Source of the DNA: Hordeum vulgare subsp. vulgare
Taxonomy: Eukaryota; Streptophyta; Magnoliopsida; Poales; Poaceae
NCBI RefSeq assembly: GCF_904849725.1
Contig: NC_058520.1
Coordinates: 323,403,186-323,467,185, forward strand
DNA length: 64,000 nt
Direction of reading: 5' to 3'
Made by a program: the position numbers and the translations under genes. The notes under the pieces were generated by a model, which was not told where the DNA came from, did not search any database, and saw only the letters and a program-made list of their open reading frames with translations. Shown one piece after another: positions 36,059-45,988 of this stretch (the stretch's first letter is position 1; each line of letters opens with the position of its first letter).

Positions 36059-37823
36059 TGTTGGGTAACGTAGCATAAATTCAAAAAATTTCCTATGCAT
36101 GTTCAGATCTTCCTATGGAGAGACCAGCAACGAGAGAGGGGTAAGAGCATCTTCATACCTTTGAAGATTGCTAAGCGAAATCGTTTGCTAGAACGCGGTT
36201 GATGGAGTCGTACTCGCGGTGATTCCGATCTAGTGCCGAACAACGGCACCTCCGCGTTCAACACACGTGCAACCCGGTGACGTCTCCCGCACCTTGATCC
36301 AGCAAGGAGGAGGGAGAGGTTGGGGAAGAAGACCAGCAACACGACGGCGTGGTGTTGGTGGAGAGACGAGGTCTCCCGGCAGGGCTTCGCCAAGCGCCGG
36401 CAGAGAGGAGGAGGGAGAAGTGCAGGGCTGCGCCGAGGGAGAGGGAAAACTGTGTCCTCCAAAGGCCAAAAGTGCCCACTATATATAGGGGAAGGGGAGA
36501 GGGGGTGCCACCCCTAGGGTTCCCACCCTAGGGGGTGCGGCAGCCCTCCCAGATGGGGTTTGTGGCGGCCAGATGGGGAGGAGGGGGTGGCGCACCCCTC
36601 TGGTGGGCCTAAGGCCCACCTAAGTTAGGGTTCCCCCCCTCTTTTTCTTTCCCCTGCGCCATGGGCTGAGTGGGGAGGCGTACCAGCCCAACTAGGGGCT
36701 GGTTCCCACCCCCACTTAGCCCATCTTACCTCTTGGGGTCGCAGCCCCCCTTCGGTGGTCCCCCGGGACCACCTCCGGTGGTCCCGGTGGTCCCGGTACG
36801 TTACCGGTGATGCCCGAAACACTTCCGGTGTCCGAAACCATCCGTCCTATATATCAATATTTACCTCCGGACCATTCCGGAGCTCCTCGTGACGTCATGG
36901 ATCTCATCCGGGACTCCGAACAACTTTCGGTAATCTCGTATAACAATTCCCTATAACCCTAGCGTCATCGAACCTTAAGTGTGTAGACCCTACGGGTTCG
37001 GGAGACAGGCAGACATGACCGAGACACCTCTCTGGCCAATAACCATCAGCGGGGTCTGGATACCCATGGTGGCTCCCTCTAGCTCCACGATGATCTCATC
37101 GGATGAACCACGATGTTAAGGATTCAATCAATCCCGTATACGATTCCCTTTGTCTGTCGGTATAGAACTTGCCCGAGATTCGATCGTCGGTATACCTATA
37201 CCTTGTTCAATCTCGTTACCGGTAAGTCTCTTTACTCGTTCCGTAGTTCGTCATCGTGTGACTAACTCCTTAGTCACATTGAGCTCATGATGATGTTCTA
37301 CCGAGTGGGCCCAGAGATACCGCTCCGTCACACGGAGTGACAAATCCCGATCTCGATTCGTGCCAACCCAACAGACACTTTCGGAGGTACCCGTAGTGCA
37401 CCTTTATAGTCACCCAATTACGTTGTGACGTTTGATACACCCAAAGCACTCCTACGTATCTGGGAGTTGCACAATCTCACGGTCGAAGGAAAAGATACTT
37501 GACATTAGAAAAGCATTAGCATACGAACAATACGATCTAGTGCTAGGCTTAGGATTGGGTCTTGTCCACCACATCATTCTCCCAATGATGTGATCCCGCT
37601 ATCAATGACATCCAAATGTCCATGATCAGGAAACCATGATCATCTATTGACCAACGAGCTAGCCAACTAGAGGCTTGCTAGGGACACATTGTGATCTATT
37701 CATTCACACATGTATTACTGTTTCCTGTTAATACAATTATAGCATGAACGATAGACGATTATCATGAACAAGGAAATATGATAATAACCATTTTATTATT
37801 GCCTCTAGGGCATATTTCCAACA
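36059..37823 (-). repeat. 5' LTR of - Copia (1765 bp)
   Basis: The minus strand runs TGTTGGAAATATGCCC (37823) to ACGTTACCCAACA (36059). It carries the active promoter copy. Confidence 0.96.
36479..36488 (-). promoter_or_regulatory. LTR TATA box of the intact Copia
   Basis: The palindromic CTATATATAG lies about 1.34 kb into the LTR read on the minus strand, followed by GGGCACTTTTGGCC. It is the probable core promoter for the polyprotein RNA. Confidence 0.65.
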
Positions 37824-38445
37824 GATCTCACTCAAGACTTGAAAATTTCAATCACACAAAACTCAACAAAAATTTATGAGATCCATTAGTATAAGAAAAC
37901 AAAATTTTACTATAGGTATTGTTGAAAACCAATTCCAATTTCGTTTTTACATTATACCTACTGTATTATAAATTTACCATGACTTATGCCCCCCGATATA
38001 AACCATAGAATCATTAAAATAAGCACATAACGAAAAGAAAATAGAATATGTTAAAAACAGAATAGTTTGTAAAGATTCAAAATTTACTTATACTTCTGTA
38101 ACTCGGAAAATTCTAAAAAAATAGGACAACGTAGGGAGTTTGTATATTAATCTTGTGTAAGGAATTCAGACAATTTTCACGTTTCTGCAACTTTTAGGAT
38201 TGTTTCTATTGGACGCAAAAGTTTCTATCTTACAGCAGGATTAAAGCAACTAATACTCCACATGATCCCAAAGGCTTTGCTTGGTACAAACACTAAATAG
38301 AACACAAAAAAAAAATTATTACAGCAGCATAATTGTGCAAACACTCAAAAGCAGAAAACAAAAATGAAGATAAATTTTATTCATTGGGTTGCCTCCTAAC
38401 AAGTGCTATTGTTTTACGCCCCTAGCTAGGCATATAGGATAGATT
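37824..38445 (-). other. Host Gypsy 3' non-coding interior, segment 4
   Basis: AT-rich and non-coding, directly downstream (minus strand) of the protease stop. No RT homology follows, which marks the element as gag-pro only. Confidence 0.75.
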
Positions 38446-39180
38446 TTAAGTGATGTCGTCCTTAGCGATTGATCCATAGGTTGCCCTCGTGATTGATTCA
38501 TATGGTAATTTAATTTTCGTTTTAGGGAAGTGTTTCGTGCCTTTTCTTAATGGAAACTGAAATTTTATATTCCCTTCTTTCATATCAATCGTGGCCCCTA
38601 CAGTACGCAAGAACGGTCTACCAAGAATTATTGGACAAGATGGATTGCACTCAGCATCAAGAACAATAAAATCTATGGGCACATAATTCCTATTTGCAAG
38701 AATAAGAACATCATTAATTCTCCCTATAGGTTTTTAATAGTAGAATCCACCAAGTGTAAATTGAGAGAGCATTCTTCAATTTTGGTGAGACCAAGCACAT
38801 CACAAATAGATTTCGGAATTGTGGAAACACTAGCACCCAAATCACATAAAGCATAATACTAAAAATTCTTGATTTTGATCTTAATGGTGGGTTCCCATTC
38901 ATCATGTAATTTTCAAGGAATTGAAATCTCTAGCTCGACCTTTTCTTCTAAAGCTTTTATCACCGCATCTAAAATATGTTTAGTAAAATATTTATTTTGT
39001 TCATAGGCATTGGTTGAATTTATGATAGATTGCAACATAGAAATACAATCAATCAACGAGTAGCTATCAAAATTAAAAAAATTGCAATCCTAAATAGTGG
39101 GTGCATTGCTATCAATATTTTTACCTCTTCAATCCCACTTTTATCAATTTTTTTCAATAAGATTTTGACCCTCCAAATGA
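38446..39180 (-). pseudogene. Protease (and gag tail) remnant of host Gypsy
   Basis: The catalytic motif D-L-G-A-S is encoded on minus at 38843-38829. The C-terminal half is an open stretch 38682-38446, with the family-typical IDFIVLDAECNPSCPI and ILGRPFLRT. Between them one A is missing near 38730, so the two halves lie in different frames. Upstream (38860-39180) only decayed gag-linker sequence is visible, and it abuts a truncated LTR at 39181, so PBS and most of gag are deleted. A DLG rather than DTG protease is common in Athila-like Gypsy elements. The gene is dead. Confidence 0.75.
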
Positions 39181-40152
39181 GTGTATTAAGTTCATGGAGA
39201 AACGGAGTAATGCCTTAAGAACGATGACATGATGTAGACAAGATCTATTCATGTAGGAATAGACCCCATCGTTTTATCCTTGATAATAATGATACATGCA
39301 TGTCATGTCTCTTTCTGTCACTGAGATTGAGCACCCCAAGCTCGGACCCATCACGAAGCACGTCTTCCCATTGCAAGATAAAAGATCAAGTTGGCCAAAC
39401 AAAAGCCAAATATGAGAGAAGAAATATGAGGCTATAATCAAGCATGAATATGTTTTCATAGATCTGAACATAAACTCACAATTCATCGAATCGCAACAAA
39501 CACACCGCAAAAGAAAGAGTTACATCATATGGATCTCCAAGAGACCATTGTATTGAGAAATAAAACAAGAGAGAAAGCCATCTAGCTACTACCTATGGAC
39601 CTGTAGGTCTGATATGAACTACTCACGAATCATCGGAGGAGCACCAAGGAGGATGGTGAACCCCTCCATGACCGTGTTCCTCTCTGGAACGCGCTCTAGA
39701 TTGGATTTTGTGGCTCCGGAACTTTCGGCGGCTGAAACGATTTTTCATCGACTCCTCTAGGGTTTTCTGAATATTGGGGTATTTATAGATCTCACAAACG
39801 GTGGAGAAGCTTCTTGAGGGCCCCACTAGACACCAGGCCACTCTAGGGACCTCTAGCACGCTGTGGTGTCTAGTAGTCCCCTAGGCCTTTGCTTCTGCTC
39901 AATCTTGGCCCCCAAGTTTCCTTCTGGTCCAAAAAAATCTTCGTAAAGTATCGTGGCAATTGGAACTCATCTGGTATGGATTTTCTGCAATGAAAAAAAC
40001 AGCAAAAAATAGGAACTGCACTAGGCACTATGTTAATAGGTTTTTCCAAAAAAATGATATTAAATTGCTATAAAATGATTATAAAACATCCAACAATGAT
40101 AACATAACAGCATGGAACAATCAAAAATTATAGATACGTTGGAGACGAATCA
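39181..40152 (-). repeat. 5' LTR of host Gypsy, truncated (972 bp left)
   Basis: The minus strand begins TGATTCGTCTCCAACG at 40152 and aligns with 7265-6297 of the 3' LTR; the last ~570 bp of LTR, the PBS and gag are deleted. A TATA-like CTATAAATA lies at 39788-39780 on the minus strand. The TSD CTAAC follows at 40153-40157. Confidence 0.88.
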
Positions 40153-40157
40153 CTAAC

Positions 40158-40289
40158 CCTAAGTTCTTCATTGCTCTCTAATCTATAAGAAGTATCTTGT
40201 GGAAAGAAATTTGCAATCTTGGACATAATTCATCAAAGCCAATTTGCACATGAATCAGAGATGGGAGCGCAAAGAGGGGTCGGATCCAT
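40158..40289 (-). other. Right-hand piece of the unclassified host element
   Basis: 132 bp between the host Gypsy's TSD and the first chromovirus LTR. It joins 2984-5717 when the Gypsy is removed. TCCAT at 40285-40289 should be the left target duplication of the chromovirus array; the partner lies outside the window. Confidence 0.6.
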
Positions 40290-43200
40290 TGTCACATCCC
40301 TAAACCTTAAGCTAGATAGCATTGTGCTCATGTCTTCTTTGCATTTGCATCTAAGAAGTTTCAACAAAAACAACAAAGTGGCAAAGGAAAAACTCAAAAC
40401 CCTAGCCACCATTTCAATTAAAGGAAATTTCAAACTAGTTCAAAATCAATGAACCCAAAATGGCCTCAAGAAATGTTCAAACTTTCTGATAAATAATGAA
40501 AGTAAATGAGCATTGGAGAAAACTATTTCCTTGACACTTCAAGCATTTTAAATAAATGCAAAAGCCACTGGTTTCAAATTTAAAAATTTGAAAACAGAAG
40601 CTATAATTTTCCAAAAATGTTGAAAGTCTTGGAAATGAGTGGGGACATTATAACAAATATTTCAGGAGGTTTAAAATAGTTTTTACTTTTTGTTTTGGAG
40701 CTGAAATAATTAGCAAAGCAATAAATAGAAAAACAGAAAAACAAAAGCAGAAGAAAAAGGAAAAGACTTACCTGACGCCCACGCCAGGCCCAGCCCATCT
40801 CGCCGCTCGTCCCCTTCCCCGCGCCAGTAGGCAGAAGGAGGTGGCCGCCGCCTCCTCCGGCGCGGCCACGCATCTGCGTGCCTGCCTGGCCACCGGTTCG
40901 CGCTGGCGACGGCGGGGATAAGCTCCCCAGAGCCTCCCCTATCCATTCCCCGCCTCGGTTCTCCTCCTCCGCCCGGATCCCCTCCTTCTCCCTGCTGCCG
41001 CCATTAGAGCCGAGCTCGAGCTCGAGCTGGCCGTTGCCCTGGCCATAGGAACCCCTCCCCGAGCACGCCATTAGATCCGCCTCGTCGCCCTGGTCGTCTC
41101 TGCAGAAGCCGGAGTCCCCTCGAGCCCTGCAACGCCCGCAACGCCGTCGTCTTCTTCCTCCGGCCGCCGGACCTCTCCCGTCGATTCGTCGCCCCCAGGC
41201 CTTCCCCGAGCCGTCTGAGCTCTTCTCTGCACTCCCTGTGAGCATGCGGTGGTTTCCCCTAAGCTTTTCCCGTCGATCCCCTCCTCTAGCCCTAGTTCCA
41301 TCGGAGCCCGACGAGCACCGCCGCTGCCGCTCGTCGCCGGTAGCCCTCCGATGTCAAGTTCGTCCTCCCGTGAGCACCAGAAGCTCCAGGACGACGCGTA
41401 GATGCCGTAGCAGCGAAGATCTAAGCGTGGAACCCTCTGATTCAAGCCCCCCGATGACGCCCGAGCTTCGGCCGCCGCTCCGGCTCGTCGCCGACGCCTC
41501 TTCCGGCGACCCTAGCCTCCCCAGTTAGTCCTGCCAGATCGGCCGCTTCGCGAGCTTGCTGTAGCTGCCATCCGCGTGCGATTTGGTGCTGTGCAGCGCC
41601 ATCTAGGTCGCCTCCGGCGAGCCCCCCCCCCCCCCCCCGCCGCGGGTTTGGTCGCCGGCGACCACCCTCCGGTGGCCGTCGACGTGGCCGACCATTAGGG
41701 CCTAATCGCCCTCCTCTGAGTCGCTGCCAGAGGGCCCCACGCCTGGTCAAACCCCAATTAGGGGCTGGTCAGCGCAGGATTAGTCCCAGAGAGGCTGACC
41801 AGTGGGGCCCCCCTGTCAGGTTTGACCTGCACAGGTCGGCTGACCTGCTGACGTCAGCCTGATGCAATAAATGGAATTTCCAGTATAAAAATAATTCAAG
41901 AAATTGCTAAAAATTGCAAAAATCATAGAAATTAATCTGTAACTCCAATGAAAATAATTTATATATGAAAAAGTATCAGACAAATTCAAGGATTCTAATT
42001 ATGCTATTTTCAACTATGTTTGAAAAAGTTACACAACCCTAAATTGTGAAATAAGGAATAATTCAATTCTTTTAATCACTTTATAAATGGAATTTGCAAA
42101 AATATCCAAATTTCATTATAAATGCAATGATCACACACTGCCCTAGATGTAAATCAGTACCATAACATGACATTTCATGCATGTTAACATTAGGTTGATC
42201 TGAGCATCAGGTCGAATCAATTAAACCGGTATCCGGGAATACCCGTTTGAATTGCTATTCGAATGTGATTCAAATCAACTCTAAACTTAAAACATCTTGA
42301 TTATAATAACTTATCACTTGCATTCTCATGCCATGCTCATGCATCATTTTGATTGCACATGATTGTTACTGAATGTTGCCGTTCATTTCGGTAGGCTCCG
42401 CACCCCCGGATTCCACCGAATATCCGCCCGACGGATATCGTTCCTCCTCTGAGCAACAAGGCAAGCACCCCTTTTGATCATCCCGATAACACCTATGTTC
42501 TTGCTCCTGCACCTATTTAATGCATTAGGATCAAATGCTTCAACTGCTTTTGCCACGATAGTTGGACCCACTTCCTTTGCATGACTTAACCTTGTCACAG
42601 TAAATAGCCGAACCTTGCAACCTAGCATACCTGGTAGTTGCTTGAGCTATGATGTGCCTTATCCTGCTATGCATGCTATGCTTAGAGTTGTGTATGGTCT
42701 GTCATCTGGGAGATGAACAGAAATGTGGAATGGGTTCGGTGAGCAAAGGTCGTGTGTTGAACTTGACTTGGTAAAGGTACCGGTGAAAGGCTGTGTAGGA
42801 GTACATGGCGGGTTGTTTCATCGGAACCGTCCTTAGGAACTGAGTTCCGTGTATGTAATCCAAGACTAGATACTACCACATGCTGGGCCCTGAAATATGA
42901 CCCCGCTCGGCCTATTAATCGCGTAGTACTCGGTCCAGGAGTTGCAAGTAGTTTCTGGTGTTTATAGAAATGCTGGAGGCCGTGCATGGTGCTGACCTGA
43001 GAGGTGGACCGTGATGCGGTAGGCAGTGGCACGGTGTACCAAGTGGCACCCGGATGGTGGGCTTGGGAACCCTGCGCACATCGTTTGAGGCCGTGGCAGA
43101 AACCTCGGCCGTACTTCCGTACGGGTTACTCTCACATAGGTGATAAACCTGGACTAGATACTAGTGTGGTTAACGGTCGTGGCCGACTCCCTCGCTGGGC

Positions 43201-44457
43201 TTCCGCTTGAAGGTTGCCCAGGTGCATGACGTGCACATGGCGATAAGTGGCGGAAGCGTGTGTGACGAAGTACACCCCTGCAGGGTTATGATCTATTCGA
43301 ATAGCCGCGTCCGCGGATATGGACTACTTGGAGACATATGTTGTTCATAGATAATTTCAATGGCTACTCATAAAATTGTCAAGATAAGCGTGAGTGTCGT
43401 CGACGGCATTTCCGTATGGAGACGGAATGATTCCACGATAGTGTATTGTTGTGGTGTTAGTGGACTCGTGTGCGAGAAATCTAGTGGTCAAAACTAATTT
43501 CAAAAGCAAGTTGTCTAGCCACGAGTCAAATGCTGGCTTCTCGCATGAAAACCCACAATACCTTCTTGATACCTTGCATGAGTAGTTAGCCATCCTAAAG
43601 TCTTGCTGAGTACCTTCGTACTCATGTTTGCTTAATCATGTTGCAGAGGTTGTTAATGACCCTAATGGAGGGTTCTTCGTAGACATCGACGACGACGAGT
43701 AGCTGGTGTCCCAGCTACGATCTGGCCCTACGTCGGCTCTGTAGTATAGTCAGGCCATGTGCCTCCTAGTTGCTGTGTCTGTACCCAGACAGCTTATAAC
43801 TCTTCCGCTGGCTTGTATTGTGTGACTGATATTATGGGTCGTGAGACCCTTAATGTGTAATAATATGTGTGTGGCTCTTCCGAGCCTCTTCAATAAAGCT
43901 TGTATGTTTATGGTTATGTTGTGATGCCATCGATGTATCTATACATATCGGTATGCCAAGCGTACGTGTGTCTTACTTGATATGTATGGGGTTCGATTAC
44001 CTAGTCGTGAACTTTAGTAGCACTCCTTACAAGGAAATGCCCCTTTGTGATCCAACGAGCCTTGGTAGTTCGCTACTTCTCCGGATGCATTGGTTGACCG
44101 GCATGTGTCCTTCTTAGCTGCTGTGTGTGTCCCCTTTGGGGAAATGTCACACGACGTAATGGAGTCCTTGTAGCTTGCTACGACTCGTCTACGTTCGTTG
44201 ATGACCGACACCTGCTTTGTTGGGTCATGTATGCCTGTCCTTGTGCGGAACTGCCACTTTGGTTTATGACTAGACATGTCGATCCGGGTTCTTTGACATT
44301 GGAATGCTAGCGACACGATCGCATACGTGAGTCAAAAGACGCAAACGGTCCCGGCTAAGGTAAGGCTGCAGCCGTGGAGTTAACCGTGCGTGAGACCACA
44401 AAGAGATGCGATGTGTTACAGGCTGGATTCCTATGGCTTAGGATCGGGGTCCCGACA
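40290..44457 (+). repeat. LTR A of chromovirus array (4168 bp)
   Basis: It runs TGTCACATCCCTAAACC...GGGGTCCCGACA. It holds a GC-rich island (about 40770-41870) with a C17 run at 41622-41638, and a poly(A)-signal AATAAA at 43892-43897. Antisense ORFs in the island are treated as a base-composition effect. Confidence 0.95.
43892..43897 (+). promoter_or_regulatory. Candidate polyadenylation signal in LTR A
   Basis: AATAAA in a GT-rich context (TGTGTGTGG upstream, TTGTATGTTTATGG downstream). The same hexamer is in LTR B at 54058-54063. Confidence 0.5.
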
Positions 44458-44461
44458 GCGT

Positions 44462-44474
44462 TGGTATCAGAACC
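44462..44474 (+). other. Primer binding site, copy 1 (tRNA-iMet)
   Basis: TGGTATCAGAACC lies four bases after LTR A, with one mismatch to the canonical TGGTATCAGAGCC found in copy 2. Confidence 0.88.
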
Positions 44475-44894
44475 TGACTGACTGTAGGATTACCAAGCCA
44501 AACTGGTCGAAGTTGAGTCTAGAATTGCTTTATTTATATATAAGGGAATTGTTTGTGGAAGGGAACGTAACACTCTTTTTCTTTTCTCAAGATATTCTAT
44601 TCTTGTCATCCTCGTCTTTTCCGCGGGAATTAAGGACTAGTTTACTCATCTTCTCCTAGGCTCGGATTTTTGATCGGTAGATTATAGGACTACGGGTCGA
44701 GAGATATTGGGTTTCTTTTATTCCTAGGAAGCAGGAAGTAAGTTTGATGATCAGAGAGTTGAACTTCATAGTTGAGTGGTGACGCTATTTCATTTTGGGT
44801 TGTCTCAAAATTTGTTTTTGAGCATTTACAGCCGTTATGCTGCCCAATTTTGCATTCAGAGCTCTAATGCTTCTGCATTACTCTCTATTTAAAG

Positions 44895-45668
44895 ATGCCT
44901 GGCCGTCCTTCTCGTCAGGTGGTACGTCTGACCAGGTGCATTGATGTACCAGGTCATACGGCCATGCTGGTCAGGATGATGTCGGTGTGCGGTTACCGCT
45001 GGTACCCCGAGTACACAGTGGAGGAACAGTACCGAGACTTCAACCAGAGCCAGTACATCTGCACTGTTAGGGTATTTCCAGACTACCCTGGAGCGGAGAA
45101 GCCAATCCATTGGTCCTATGGGTTGGGAGTCACTGTTGACATGGCAGTACAAGGTGCTGCCTATTCAAGGCTGACTATTATGAGAGTGAGACATGCACTG
45201 CTGCAGAATTCAGAGTTCTGCTATGTTCCGGCCTCTCAGTCTGGTGAAGAGGGATACCTCAGTGGAGTCTATTTTGATTCTTCTATGGAGGACCCACTTC
45301 TGCAGTCCACTGTTGAGATGCTAGAGAACAGAGATAGGGATGCTCGTGCTCTCCGCATGGAGCTTTACGCTACCCGTGCCCGCCTGTGGACAACTTTGAC
45401 GCAGCTGGCACCGGTAGTCCAGACAGGGTATGGAGAGATGGAGATGCTGAACCCTGTTAGGACCCATCTTCTGGCCCACGTTGACTGGCCAGCTATAGGA
45501 GGAGTCACACCTCTTCGGGGTCCCCTCTTACCACCAGTCAGGGGACCAAGGCCACATCCGTGTCCTTATGGATCCCAGGGATCTCAGGCTAGAGTGTTTC
45601 CTGATCCGCAGGTTGAGCTTCCAGGTCATGGAGGTAATCTCTATGAGATGTTCTATGCGGATGCCTGA
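44895..45668 (+). CDS. Extra ORF upstream of gag, copy 1 (257 aa, dsRNA-binding-fold-like)
   Basis: It starts at ATG 44895 (MPGRPSRQVVRLTRCID), about 420 nt after the PBS, and ends 320 nt before gag. Residues about 21-97 follow a dsRBD pattern: helix (HTAMLVRMMSVCGY), strand with PEYTVEE, strand QYICTVRVFP, a Gly-x-Gly turn (YGLGVT), then helix VDMAVQGAAYSRLTI. The Lys cluster that contacts RNA in classical dsRBDs is absent. Residues 133-172 look helical and charged; 200-245 are Pro/Gly-rich. Such an ORF is not part of the standard gag-pol plan. Both tandem copies keep it open, although only four amino-acid and three silent changes separate them. A role in RNA binding or in countering silencing is inference only. 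Promoter: presumably the LTR. Confidence 0.75.
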   Translation: MPGRPSRQVVRLTRCIDVPGHTAMLVRMMSVCGYRWYPEYTVEEQYRDFNQSQYICTVRVFPDYPGAEKPIHWSYGLGVTVDMAVQGAAYSRLTIMRVRHALLQNSEFCYVPASQSGEEGYLSGVYFDSSMEDPLLQSTVEMLENRDRDARALRMELYATRARLWTTLTQLAPVVQTGYGEMEMLNPVRTHLLAHVDWPAIGGVTPLRGPLLPPVRGPRPHPCPYGSQGSQARVFPDPQVELPGHGGNLYEMFYADA

Positions 45669-45988
45669 GCTGTGAGCGGAAGGATAGTATGGTAGTAGCC
45701 GTCACAGTCCTGTGTGACTTGTGGAGTATGGTAGTAATGTGAAACGAATTCCGGAGGCCTAGATAAATAATGTATAGGAATCTTGTAAGCCTCTGATGAG
45801 TAGTTCCACCATTTTAGTAGTTTGCTCTTCGAGTAAGTTTGTACTGAACTATGTAAGGGTGTGTATGAACCATGGTGTATATATAGCAGTTGCTTGTTAC
45901 CCTATTGTTCGGATATTCATTTCCGCATTCCGTGTGTTTAGTACATTCTTAATCCATAGCTAGTAATGATATGATATTGGTCTAAGCT

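Larger units (their letters stand above)
29186..37823 (-). mobile_element. Copia LTR retrotransposon, Angela/BARE-1-type, young and coding-intact
   Basis: 8638 bp, with both LTRs 1765 bp long, a PBS, a leader, one uninterrupted polyprotein ORF and a PPT. The TSD GATCT is perfect (29181-29185 and 37824-37828). By hand count the LTRs differ by about 19 substitutions and two 1-nt indels (about 1.1 percent), implying an insertion well under a million years old if the usual grass LTR rate is applied. Structurally this is the only element in the window that could be autonomous. Confidence 0.96.
5723..40152 (-). mobile_element. Gag-pro Gypsy element (Sabrina/WHAM-like), old, carrying three nested retrotransposons
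   Basis: The two ends are related LTRs in the same (minus) orientation, flanked by a perfect 5-bp duplication CTAAC at 5718-5722 and 40153-40157, so this is a single insertion. Own sequence: 3' LTR 5723-7265, non-coding interior 7266-7444, 16356-17076, 28213-29185 and 37824-38445, a protease remnant at about 38446-38860, and a truncated 5' LTR 39181-40152. That totals about 5.7 kb. Three elements sit inside it, each with its own TSD. No RT, RNase H or integrase is visible in any of its pieces, so it is non-autonomous by structure. The LTRs differ by more than 10 percent by eye, making it the oldest datable insertion here. Confidence 0.88.

Noticed and set aside
42383..43210. Small ORFs of 68-116 aa repeated in all three chromovirus LTRs
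   Set aside because: They recur only because the LTRs are ~99 percent identical; no start context or domain supports them.
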